NCBI GenBank assembly: GCA_030038715.1
Contig: JASHSO010000023.1
Location: forward strand, 1-5,391
Direction: 5' to 3'
DNA: 5,391 nucleotides
DNA from: Streptosporangiaceae bacterium
GTDB lineage: Bacteria > Actinomycetota > Actinomycetes > Streptosporangiales > Streptosporangiaceae
A program made the translations under genes and the position numbers. The notes under the pieces were generated by a model. That model worked only from the letters and a program-made list of their open reading frames with translations. It was not told where the DNA came from and did not search any database. Below are positions 1 to 5,010 of the stretch, piece after piece; position 1 is the stretch's first letter, and each line of letters starts with the position of its first letter.

Positions 1-1379
1 AGGTAGGGCCCGGTGTTGCCGGTGAGCGCCAGCATCCGGTCGAAGTCCAGCGCGTAGCTGGAGTCGCGCGCAACCGACAGGTCGCCGTACTTGAGCGCGC
101 CGATCCCGACGGCTTCTGCGATCTGCGCCCGCTGCTGCCGGTCGGCGTACCTGTCGGCAATCACGGCTTCGGCCCGGTCGACGGCCTCGTCCATCAGCGT
201 GACCAGCTTGACCTGCTCACCGGTCCTGGTTTGCAGCCGGTGACCGCCCTTCGCAGTCATCAGGCCGACGACGGCATGCTCTGCGCTGGCCTTGTCGGTC
301 AGCCAGCCGGCCTGCCTGGCGACGGCGAAGACCATCGCCAGGTGCAGGCTCTGCTCGGACCCGACCACGTAGATGATGCGGCGCGCGCCGAGGTCCCGCA
401 GCCTGTATCTGATCGCGGCGACGTCGGTTGTGCCATACCCGTAACCGCCGTTGCTCTTGCGCAGGATGATCGGCAGCGGCCTGCCGTCGCGGCCGGTGAA
501 ACCGGGCGGGAACGCGCACAGCGCGCCGTCGCTCAGCACGGCGACGCCGGATGCCTCCAGCTCGGCGCAGACGTCGGGCAGCATCGGGTTGTAGAAGCTC
601 TCCGGGTCCATGTCGGCCTCGGAGGTCAGCAAGATGCCGAGCCGAGAGTAAATCGCCCGCAGGTACTCCATCGAGTCGTCGACCAGCAACTGCCAAAGCC
701 GCAGCGACTGCTCGTCGCCGGACTGGAGCAGCACGACGCGCTCGCGGGACCTGTCGGCGAACGCCGGGTCCGCGTCGAACTTCTCCCGCGCTGCCTGGTA
801 GAAGGCGGTGAACTCGCCGGCCACCAGCTGCTTGTAGGTTTCTTCCTCGCCGACATGGAGCGCGTGCTCGATGAGCATGCCGAACTGAGTCCCCCAATCA
901 CCCAGGTGAGCAGCGCGGACAACGCTGTGCCCTAGGTGATCAAGCACCCGCACGACGGCATCGCCGACCGCAGTAGCCCGCAGGTGGCCGGCATGCAGTT
1001 CCTTTGCCACGTTCGGGCCGGAGTAGTCCACGACCACGACGTCGGCGGGCTCCACGGGTACGCCAAGCCTCGGATCGGCCAGCTGCGCGGTCGCCTGTGC
1101 GGCAATCCACGTGTCGGTCAGGGTGATGTTGACGAACCCCGGCCCGCTCGCCTCGGCCGCGCTGACCATGTCAGTGCCGCTTAGCTTGGCCGCGACTCGC
1201 GAGGCTATGTCGCGCGCCGGCATGCGAAGCTGCCGGGCCAGCGACATGGCTGCGTTGGACTGGTAGTCGGCGAAGCTCGACGGCCTGATGAGTGGGTCAG
1301 TCACTCGGTAGTCCGCACCGAACTCGGCCGCCAGCGCCTCTTGGACGGCCTGCGCGAGCGCTGCCTCGGGATCGGTCAT
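1..1379 (-). CDS. argS: Arginyl-tRNA synthetase, 3' end beyond the window
   Basis: This is a cytoplasmic class I aminoacyl-tRNA synthetase that charges tRNA-Arg with arginine using ATP. The window shows 459 codons plus two bases, reading from 1379 down to 1; the family is usually about 550-590 residues, so the C-terminal anticodon-binding (DALR) domain is mostly missing. Seen in order: an N-terminal additional domain (about 1-110, containing SGPGFVNI at 78-85); the HIGH-type signature PNVAKELHAGHL (122-133, HAGH at 129-132); HLGDWGTQFGMLIEH (158-172); KSNGGYGYGTTD (308-319), typical of ArgRS; YVVGSEQ (337-343); and the degenerate KMSKS loop GGHRLQTRTGEQVKL (378-392), which in ArgRS commonly lacks the canonical lysines. 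The ATG at 1379-1377 is the first start after an in-frame TAG four codons upstream, and no good Shine-Dalgarno precedes it, which fits a leaderless mRNA. The gene is divergent from the KamA-family gene. HAGHL instead of the common HVGHL makes it slightly divergent, so it could be the housekeeping enzyme or a second copy. Confidence 0.97.
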   Translation of the reverse strand, partial: MTDPEAALAQAVQEALAAEFGADYRVTDPLIRPSSFADYQSNAAMSLARQLRMPARDIASRVAAKLSGTDMVSAAEASGPGFVNITLTDTWIAAQATAQLADPRLGVPVEPADVVVVDYSGPNVAKELHAGHLRATAVGDAVVRVLDHLGHSVVRAAHLGDWGTQFGMLIEHALHVGEEETYKQLVAGEFTAFYQAAREKFDADPAFADRSRERVVLLQSGDEQSLRLWQLLVDDSMEYLRAIYSRLGILLTSEADMDPESFYNPMLPDVCAELEASGVAVLSDGALCAFPPGFTGRDGRPLPIILRKSNGGYGYGTTDVAAIRYRLRDLGARRIIYVVGSEQSLHLAMVFAVARQAGWLTDKASAEHAVVGLMTAKGGHRLQTRTGEQVKLVTLMDEAVDRAEAVIADRYADRQQRAQIAEAVGIGALKYGDLSVARDSSYALDFDRMLALTGNTGPY

Positions 1380-1385
1380 TTCACC

Positions 1386-1391
1386 AGCCTA
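1386..1391 (-). promoter_or_regulatory. Putative -10 box of a leaderless argS promoter
   Basis: On the minus strand the hexamer TAGGCT (TANNNT) ends six bases before the argS ATG. This spacing would put the transcription start on or next to the A of the start codon, the standard arrangement for leaderless actinobacterial mRNAs. No convincing TTGAC-like -35 is visible 16-19 bases upstream, so the call rests on the -10 match, the spacing and the absence of a usable Shine-Dalgarno sequence. Confidence 0.45.
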
Positions 1392-1515
1392 TCGGCCTGA
1401 GTGAACTCGATTCTGGTAGCGGGGCTGGTGCCCTGGCGCAATCACCTCGTAGCCCGCATACACGTTTAGACGGCGGATTCCGGGTAGATCTGTGACCCCA
1501 GCGCTCGCTGAGATT

Positions 1516-1520
1516 GGAGG
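1516..1520 (+). promoter_or_regulatory. Shine-Dalgarno sequence of the 28-codon small ORF
   Basis: GGAGG lies five bases before the ATG at 1526, an optimal ribosome-binding arrangement. It is the main reason for taking the small ORF seriously. Confidence 0.55.
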
Positions 1521-1525
1521 CAACC

Positions 1526-1612
1526 ATGAGCCAGTCCCGAGCGTTTCGTAATCGTAACCTCCTTGACTGGTCGCTGTATGCGTCGCCGGCGGCTGTGGAC
1601 GCGTCTGACTAG
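1526..1612 (+). CDS. Small ORF (28 aa), possible leader peptide upstream of the KamA-family gene
   Basis: I do not recognise this peptide. It begins MSQSRAFRNRNLLDW, ends AVDASD, and stops at TAG (1610-1612), 94 bases before the KamA-family start. A strong GGAGG precedes the ATG by five bases. The first half contains three arginine codons in six positions (R5, R8, R10: CGA, CGT, CGT), and also TTT, AAT and CTT. These codons are A/T-ending, unlike the G/C-ending codons that dominate the neighbouring genes. There is no signal peptide, membrane segment or Cys/Ser/Thr-rich core that would mark an obvious RiPP precursor. Its position in the 5' leader fits a regulatory upstream ORF, perhaps sensing arginine charging given the adjacent argS, but that is inference. 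The alternative is a chance ORF; codon bias in the first half is against an ordinary protein gene. Confidence 0.4.
   Translation: MSQSRAFRNRNLLDWSLYASPAAVDASD
1578..1604 (+). other. Potential RNA hairpin at the 3' end of the small ORF
   Basis: ATGCGTC (1578-1584) can pair with GACGCGT (1598-1604) as a 7-bp stem including one G-U pair. The 13-base loop contains GCC (1585-1587) and GGC (1591-1593), which could pair internally. It ends six bases before the small ORF's stop codon, so a ribosome translating that ORF would unfold it. No U-tract follows, so it is not a standard intrinsic terminator. GC-rich DNA forms such stems often, hence low confidence. Confidence 0.3.
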
Positions 1613-1694
1613 CGGACCAAAGGAGCGAACATCAGCGGACGGCATGATGGGGAGCTCATGCGCAAAACCAAGGCCCCGCAGTTCGGCGGCGGCC

Positions 1695-1700
1695 GGAGGG
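1695..1700 (+). promoter_or_regulatory. Shine-Dalgarno sequence that sets the KamA-family start
   Basis: GGAGGG is separated by six bases from the ATG at 1707. This fixes the start there instead of at the in-frame upstream TTG (1563) or ATGs (1578, 1644, 1647), none of which has a Shine-Dalgarno sequence at a proper distance. The 48 extra residues they would add are Arg/Ser-rich and unlike the family. Confidence 0.8.
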
Positions 1701-1706
1701 AGTTGC

Positions 1707-3095
1707 ATGACTGTTCAGCAGTTTTCTCCTGTCATCCCCGCGCAGAGCCGCGGGTTCCGCGCCTACTCCTCAAGGCACCTCGACTGGCTGACGGCCAGGG
1801 CCGGGCTTAGCGAGTCTGAGCGGCTGGCGGTCCGGGCCGTCGCGACGGTACTGCCGTTCCGCACCAACGATTACGTGCTGGAGTCGCTGATCGACTGGAG
1901 CGCAGGCCCCGATGACCCCATGTATCGGCTGGTGTTCCCGCAAGCCGACATGCTGCCTGCGGAGGACGTCGCTCCGCTCGCCGCCATGCTCGCGCGCGGT
2001 GCGCCGGAGCAGGAGATCCAGGCTGCTGCGCACTCGATCCGAATGCGGCTCAACCCGCATCCGGCCGGCCAACTGGTCCTGAACGTGCCCGAACTGGCCG
2101 ACGAGCCGCTGCCCGGGGTTCAGCACAAGTACCCGGAGACCGTGCTGGTCTTCCCCAGGCAGGGACAGACTTGCCACGCCTATTGCACGTACTGCTTCCG
2201 CTGGGCCCAGTTCGTCGGGGAGCCCGGCCTGAAGATGGCGACCGATGACACCGCCAGGGTGACGGCATACCTGGAGTCCCATCCCGAGGTCACCAGTGTG
2301 CTGATCACCGGCGGAGATCCGATGATCATGAATGCTGCGGTGCTGCGCCGGTACGTCGAGCCGCTGCTCGGCCGGCGGCTTGAGCACGTCGAGTCGATCA
2401 GGATCGGCACCAAGTCGCTGGCCTACTGGCCGCAGCGCTTCCTGACCGACCCCGACGCCGACGACACGCTCAAGCTGTTCGAGGAGGTTGTGGGCGCGGG
2501 GAAGACGCTGGCCGTGATGGCGCATTTCACGCACCCGCGCGAGCTTGCGCCCGAGCCTGTTACCGCGGCTGTCGCCAGGATCCGCTCCACCGGCGCGGTG
2601 ATCCGTACCCAGGCACCCTTGATCAGGACTATCAACGACGACTCGCGTACGTGGTCGTCGATGTGGCGAGGCCAGCTCAGGCTCGGGCTGGTGCCGTACT
2701 ACATGTTTGTAGAGCGCGACACCGGTCCGCAGGGCTACTTCGCTGTCCCGCTTGCCCGCGCAGCCGAGATTTTCCGGGACGCCTACAGCAGCGTGTCGGG
2801 CCTGTGCCGGACGGTGCGTGGTCCGTCTATGTCGGCAACGCCCGGCAAGGTGTGCATCGACGGAGTGGCGCAGGTCGCCGGGCAGCGGGTCTTCGTCCTG
2901 CACATGATCCAGGCGCGGGATCCCTCGCTGGTCGGCAGGCCGTTCTTCGCCCATTTCGATCCCACCGCCACCTGGCTGTCGGATCTGCGGCCCGCGTTCG
3001 CCGACCGGTTCCCGTTCGAGCGCGGTCCGGCCGAGCCGTGGGAGTCGGGCGCTGACCTTCGCCTCGCTCCGTCCGACATGGCGACAGTGACGTAG
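1707..3095 (+). CDS. KamA-family (lysine 2,3-aminomutase-like) radical SAM, PLP-dependent protein
   Basis: This 462-residue cytoplasmic enzyme belongs to the KamA branch of the radical SAM superfamily, whose members use a [4Fe-4S] cluster, SAM and PLP to move an amino group from the alpha to the beta carbon of an amino acid. Visible: a helical N-terminal part (about 1-140) containing RLNPHPAGQ (114-122); the cluster motif CHAYCTYC (C156, C160, C163); R165, equivalent to the LAM arginine that binds the substrate carboxylate; the SAM-contact motif TGGDP (201-205); IRIGTK (231-236); MAHFTHPREL (271-280); and the PLP lysine K381 in SATPGK. Two positions differ from lysine aminomutase: by ungapped alignment from memory, Asp293 and Asp330 (Clostridium subterminale numbering), which hold the lysine side chain, correspond to R337 and S374. 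The RTVRGPSMSATPGK signature (368-381) looks to me like a widespread subgroup usually auto-annotated as lysine 2,3-aminomutase; I know of no proven substrate. EpmB is less likely: it is shorter and modifies EF-P. The gene is divergent from argS and convergent with the exporter. Confidence 0.93.
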   Translation: MTVQQFSPVIPAQSRGFRAYSSRHLDWLTARAGLSESERLAVRAVATVLPFRTNDYVLESLIDWSAGPDDPMYRLVFPQADMLPAEDVAPLAAMLARGAPEQEIQAAAHSIRMRLNPHPAGQLVLNVPELADEPLPGVQHKYPETVLVFPRQGQTCHAYCTYCFRWAQFVGEPGLKMATDDTARVTAYLESHPEVTSVLITGGDPMIMNAAVLRRYVEPLLGRRLEHVESIRIGTKSLAYWPQRFLTDPDADDTLKLFEEVVGAGKTLAVMAHFTHPRELAPEPVTAAVARIRSTGAVIRTQAPLIRTINDDSRTWSSMWRGQLRLGLVPYYMFVERDTGPQGYFAVPLARAAEIFRDAYSSVSGLCRTVRGPSMSATPGKVCIDGVAQVAGQRVFVLHMIQARDPSLVGRPFFAHFDPTATWLSDLRPAFADRFPFERGPAEPWESGADLRLAPSDMATVT

Positions 3096-3107
3096 GTCTT
3101 ATGCGGC

Positions 3108-3126
3108 CCGCCCGTGCTCGTGGCGG
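3108..3126. terminator. Hairpin in the convergent gap, possible bidirectional terminator
   Basis: CCGCC (3108-3112) pairs with GGCGG (3122-3126). An inner CG/CG pair (3113-3114 with 3119-3120), one bulged base and a TGCT loop can extend the stem. It fills most of the 31-base gap between the KamA-family stop and the exporter stop, which is where a shared terminator would sit. There is no T-tract on either side, so efficiency and even function are uncertain; U-less hairpin terminators are reported in actinomycetes. Confidence 0.35.
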
Positions 3127-4731
3127 TCAGCCCGCGGTGGCCGCTGTACTCGGCTCGCTGATCTCGGCGGCTGGCTGACCGTCGGGCGGCTGGGGCCGCG
3201 TCGAGATGAATAGGCAGCTGACGGATCCAGCTACCAGGAACAAGACTGGAACCAGCACGGTGGGCCGCATGGCCTGCAGGAAGCCATGCGTGAAGATCTC
3301 GCCCGCCAGCCCGGACGTCCGCTGGCCTGAGCCGACCTCGAGCCCGCCCTTCGCGGCGGCCTGGAAGCCCGCGACCAGCTTGTCTCGCGCGGCCGCGGGA
3401 AGGTGCCCCGCGCGCTGTTGTACCTGGCTGGTAAACCCCGCGATGAGCCGGTTCTGCAGCAGGGCGCCGACTCCCGCGGTGCCGATCACGGTCCCGATCT
3501 GGCGAGTCGTATTGAAGAAGCCCGAGGCCGCACCGGCCATCATCGGACTCACATTGCGCATGGCCACCGTCGTCATCGGGGCGAACGTGCAGCCGATGCC
3601 GATTCCTGCCACGAACTCCGGCGCGAGGAAGTCGTACCAGGCCGAGTCGGTCTGCGCGATCAGCGCGATCGCACCCATGCCGACGGCGAACAGCAGCAGG
3701 CCGACCATCAGGATGTACTTGCCGCCGAACCGGTCGGACATCCGCCCGGCGACCGGCGCGACGAACATCGACACCAAGGACGCCGGCGCCATGGTGAGTC
3801 CTGCCTTCAGCGCGGCGAAGCCGAGCACCGACTGCAGGTAGATGGTGAAGGGCAGGAAAATCCCGAGCATTCCGATCGCGATGAAGCACACCACCAGGTT
3901 CATCAGCGAGTAGTTCCTGTCCTTGAACAGCGAGAACGGCACAAGCGGCTCGCCGTCCTGGCGCTTGGCTTGCAGGTACAGGAAGAGCCCAAGCAGCACC
4001 GCTCCCACGCCGAACAGCAAGGGGATCGATATGAATCCGGTGATCGTGCCCCAGTTGTACTTCTGTCCCTCGACGAGTGCGTAGCAGATCGCCAGCAGCG
4101 CCAGGCTCCCCACGACAACGCCGCTGATGTCGAAGCTGTGCCTGCGGCCGGTACGCAGGTCCGGGATGAGGAGCACGGTCAGGATCAGCACGAGAATTCC
4201 GACCGGCACATTGATGTAGAAGATGTACCGCCAGTCGAATGCCGATACCAGCAGCCCGCCCAGCGTCGGACCCGCTACCGTGGCCACGCCGGCGACCGCA
4301 CCCCAGACGCCGAATGCGGCGCCGCGCCGTTCAGGCGGGAAGACCATGGTAAGGATGGCCAGGGTCTGGGGCATCAGCACAGCTGCACCGATCCCCTGCA
4401 CGGCCCGGAAGGCGATGAGGTAACCGGGTGACGGAGCCACGCCGCAGGCGGCGGAGGCCACGGTGAACAGGGCGACTCCGGCAAAGAACATCCTGCGCTG
4501 GCCGATTAGGTCGCCAAGCCGCCCGGCCGTGATGAGCAGCACCGCCAGCACTAGGGCATAGGCGTTGATCACCCACAGAATGTCGTCCAGCGAAGCGTGC
4601 AACTTCGTGATCATGTTCGGGATCGCAATGTTCACGATCGTCAGGTCGAGCAGGGTCATGAAGAACCCGAGCGACACCACGATCAGGATCGCCCACGGGT
4701 TCGGGCTCCGCTGCCTGGATGATGTGACCAT
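3127..4731 (-). CDS. DHA2-family (EmrB/QacA-type) MFS multidrug/metabolite exporter, 14 TM
   Basis: This 534-residue inner-membrane protein should be a proton-driven drug or metabolite exporter of the 14-helix DHA2 branch of the major facilitator superfamily. Seen: TM1 with LLDLTIVNIAIPNM (27-40), the DHA2 signature including the membrane-embedded D29; motif A GRLGDLIGQRR (70-80) in the TM2-3 loop; motif B FRAVQGIGAAVLMP (108-121, R109); motif C GPTLGG (154-159), the antiporter motif of TM5; WRYIFYINVPVG (167-178); and a second-half motif-A-like GRMSDRFGGK (329-338). About 14 hydrophobic segments can be counted, with a long polar loop (about 428-486) before the last one and a polar C-terminal tail. 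The ATG at 4731 is preceded by AGGAG at 4747-4743, 11 bases away. A GTG 31 codons upstream (4824) is in frame but would add an atypical polar extension. Substrate cannot be told from sequence. It is divergent from the SDR gene and convergent with the KamA-family gene; operator-like repeats over its promoter suggest repression by a regulator outside the window. Confidence 0.95.
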   Translation of the reverse strand: MVTSSRQRSPNPWAILIVVSLGFFMTLLDLTIVNIAIPNMITKLHASLDDILWVINAYALVLAVLLITAGRLGDLIGQRRMFFAGVALFTVASAACGVAPSPGYLIAFRAVQGIGAAVLMPQTLAILTMVFPPERRGAAFGVWGAVAGVATVAGPTLGGLLVSAFDWRYIFYINVPVGILVLILTVLLIPDLRTGRRHSFDISGVVVGSLALLAICYALVEGQKYNWGTITGFISIPLLFGVGAVLLGLFLYLQAKRQDGEPLVPFSLFKDRNYSLMNLVVCFIAIGMLGIFLPFTIYLQSVLGFAALKAGLTMAPASLVSMFVAPVAGRMSDRFGGKYILMVGLLLFAVGMGAIALIAQTDSAWYDFLAPEFVAGIGIGCTFAPMTTVAMRNVSPMMAGAASGFFNTTRQIGTVIGTAGVGALLQNRLIAGFTSQVQQRAGHLPAAARDKLVAGFQAAAKGGLEVGSGQRTSGLAGEIFTHGFLQAMRPTVLVPVLFLVAGSVSCLFISTRPQPPDGQPAAEISEPSTAATAG

Positions 4732-4812
4732 GAGGCTGTCCACTCCTGCTGCTACGCGGCGGCCGGACGCATACCGGCCACTCGGCTGACAAGCTACGCC
4801 GTGCCTCTGACA

Positions 4813-4851
4813 TTCCCGTGACACACGGAAACCCCAGTATGCAACACGGAA
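4813..4851. promoter_or_regulatory. Candidate operator: 19-bp palindrome plus phased direct repeat over the exporter promoter
   Basis: TTCCCGTGACACACGGAAA (4813-4831) is a 19-bp palindrome with seven of nine base pairs matching, centred at 4822 just downstream of the predicted exporter transcription start. Its right arm ACACGGAA (4823-4830) recurs exactly at 4844-4851, 21 bp (two helical turns) away, inside the spacer between -35 and -10. Binding at either site would block RNA polymerase, as with TetR- or MarR-type repressors that commonly control DHA2 exporters. The regulator is not in the window; the family assignment is inference. Confidence 0.45.
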
Positions 4852-4864
4852 TTAACGCCGTCAA
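4836..4864 (-). promoter_or_regulatory. Sigma-70-type promoter for the MFS exporter
   Basis: On the minus strand, TTGACG (4864-4859, five of six matches to TTGACA) is followed by a 17-base spacer and CATACT (4841-4836, four of six matches to TATAAT). The transcription start should lie near 4829, leaving a leader of about 98 bases before the ATG at 4731. This is the best-formed promoter in the window. The long leader has only the AGGAG ribosome site as a recognisable element. Confidence 0.65.
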
Positions 4865-4912
4865 CTGATGCGATCAGCGTTTACACATGGTGGCGACGTG
4901 CCATGCGAAGTT

Positions 4913-4965
4913 GGCGGCGGGCCGCAGGGGCACGGTCCGGGCGGCGAGCCGCAGAGCACGGTCCG
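4913..4965. repeat. Tandem 27/26-bp imperfect repeat upstream of the SDR gene
   Basis: Unit 1 (4913-4939) and unit 2 (4940-4965) are directly adjacent. Both begin GGCGGCG, continue with GCCGCAG and end CACGGTCCG. They differ by one G/A substitution at the eighth base and by GGG versus AG in the middle (one substitution, one deletion). There is no clear third copy on either side. The repeat ends 45 bases before the SDR start codon and about 30 bases before its putative -10 box, where an activator could bind. A neutral slippage duplication is the alternative. Confidence 0.7.
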
Positions 4966-4997
4966 AACCCCGCTCGGAAGGCATGCTGGTTGGCCAG

Positions 4998-5003
4998 TAT
5001 GCT
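4998..5003 (+). promoter_or_regulatory. Putative -10 box of a leaderless SDR promoter
   Basis: TATGCT (TANNNT) ends seven bases before the ATG at 5011, placing the expected transcription start at the start codon. No Shine-Dalgarno sequence precedes the ATG (CCCGGCC lies directly upstream), which supports a leaderless transcript. The -35 area (about 4974-4981) does not resemble TTGACA. Confidence 0.5.
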
Positions 5004-5010
5004 CCCGGCC

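Larger units (their letters stand above)
1380..1706. other. 327-base divergent intergenic/leader region between argS and the KamA-family gene
   Basis: The argS-proximal part (about 1380-1510) holds the argS -10 box and a short perfect palindrome CGGATTCCG at 1474-1482. I see no confident sigma-70-type promoter for the plus strand there: GTAGATC at 1484-1490 is AT-richer but has no matching -35. The kamA-proximal part (1511-1706) is unusually rich in translation signals: GGAGG at 1516-1520 before a 28-codon ORF, AAAGGAG at 1619-1625 with no canonical start at a normal distance, and GGAGGG at 1695-1700 before the KamA-family gene. AACCTCCTT at 1556-1564 is complementary to these elements. No tRNA, T-box sequence or known riboswitch core was recognised. 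Confidence 0.6.

Noticed and set aside
231..935. 234-codon plus-strand ORF opposite argS (also 217-897 minus in another frame)
   Set aside because: Both overlap the clearly recognisable argS frame; the products are Arg/Ala/Gly-rich or low-complexity with no known motif, typical shadow frames in GC-rich DNA.
1563..1706. In-frame N-terminal extension of the KamA-family protein from TTG 1563, or ATG 1578, 1644 or 1647
   Set aside because: None of these starts has a properly spaced Shine-Dalgarno; the extension is Arg/Ser-rich and unlike the family, whereas ATG 1707 has GGAGGG six bases upstream.
1380..1706. T-box, tRNA or known riboswitch in the argS-kamA intergenic region
   Set aside because: No T-box consensus, no cloverleaf with GTTCRA-type T-loop and no recognised riboswitch core was found by reading both strands.
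1658..1810. 50-codon plus-strand ORF starting MRKTKAPQFGGGRREL, in the same frame as the 28-codon ORF and overlapping the KamA-family start
   Set aside because: GGGGAG lies only three bases before its ATG, two-thirds of it overlaps the KamA-family gene out of frame, and the overlapping part has no character of its own. A RiPP precursor was considered, but there is no leader/core pattern, and KamA enzymes are not known peptide maturases.
1770..2954. 394-codon minus-strand ORF opposite the KamA-family gene
   Set aside because: It is antisense to a gene with intact family motifs over its whole length; the translation is Arg/His/Asp/Gln-rich with no domain.
3403..4431. 342-codon plus-strand ORF opposite the exporter, plus 2783-3889 minus in a shifted frame
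   Set aside because: The MFS frame has all DHA2 motifs and hydrophobic segments; these alternatives are charged low-complexity shadows.
4732..4824. 31-codon N-terminal extension of the exporter from GTG 4824
   Set aside because: The added residues are polar and atypical before TM1, the GTG lies about five bases from the predicted transcription start without a ribosome site, and ATG 4731 has AGGAG upstream. A near-leaderless GTG start cannot be fully excluded.
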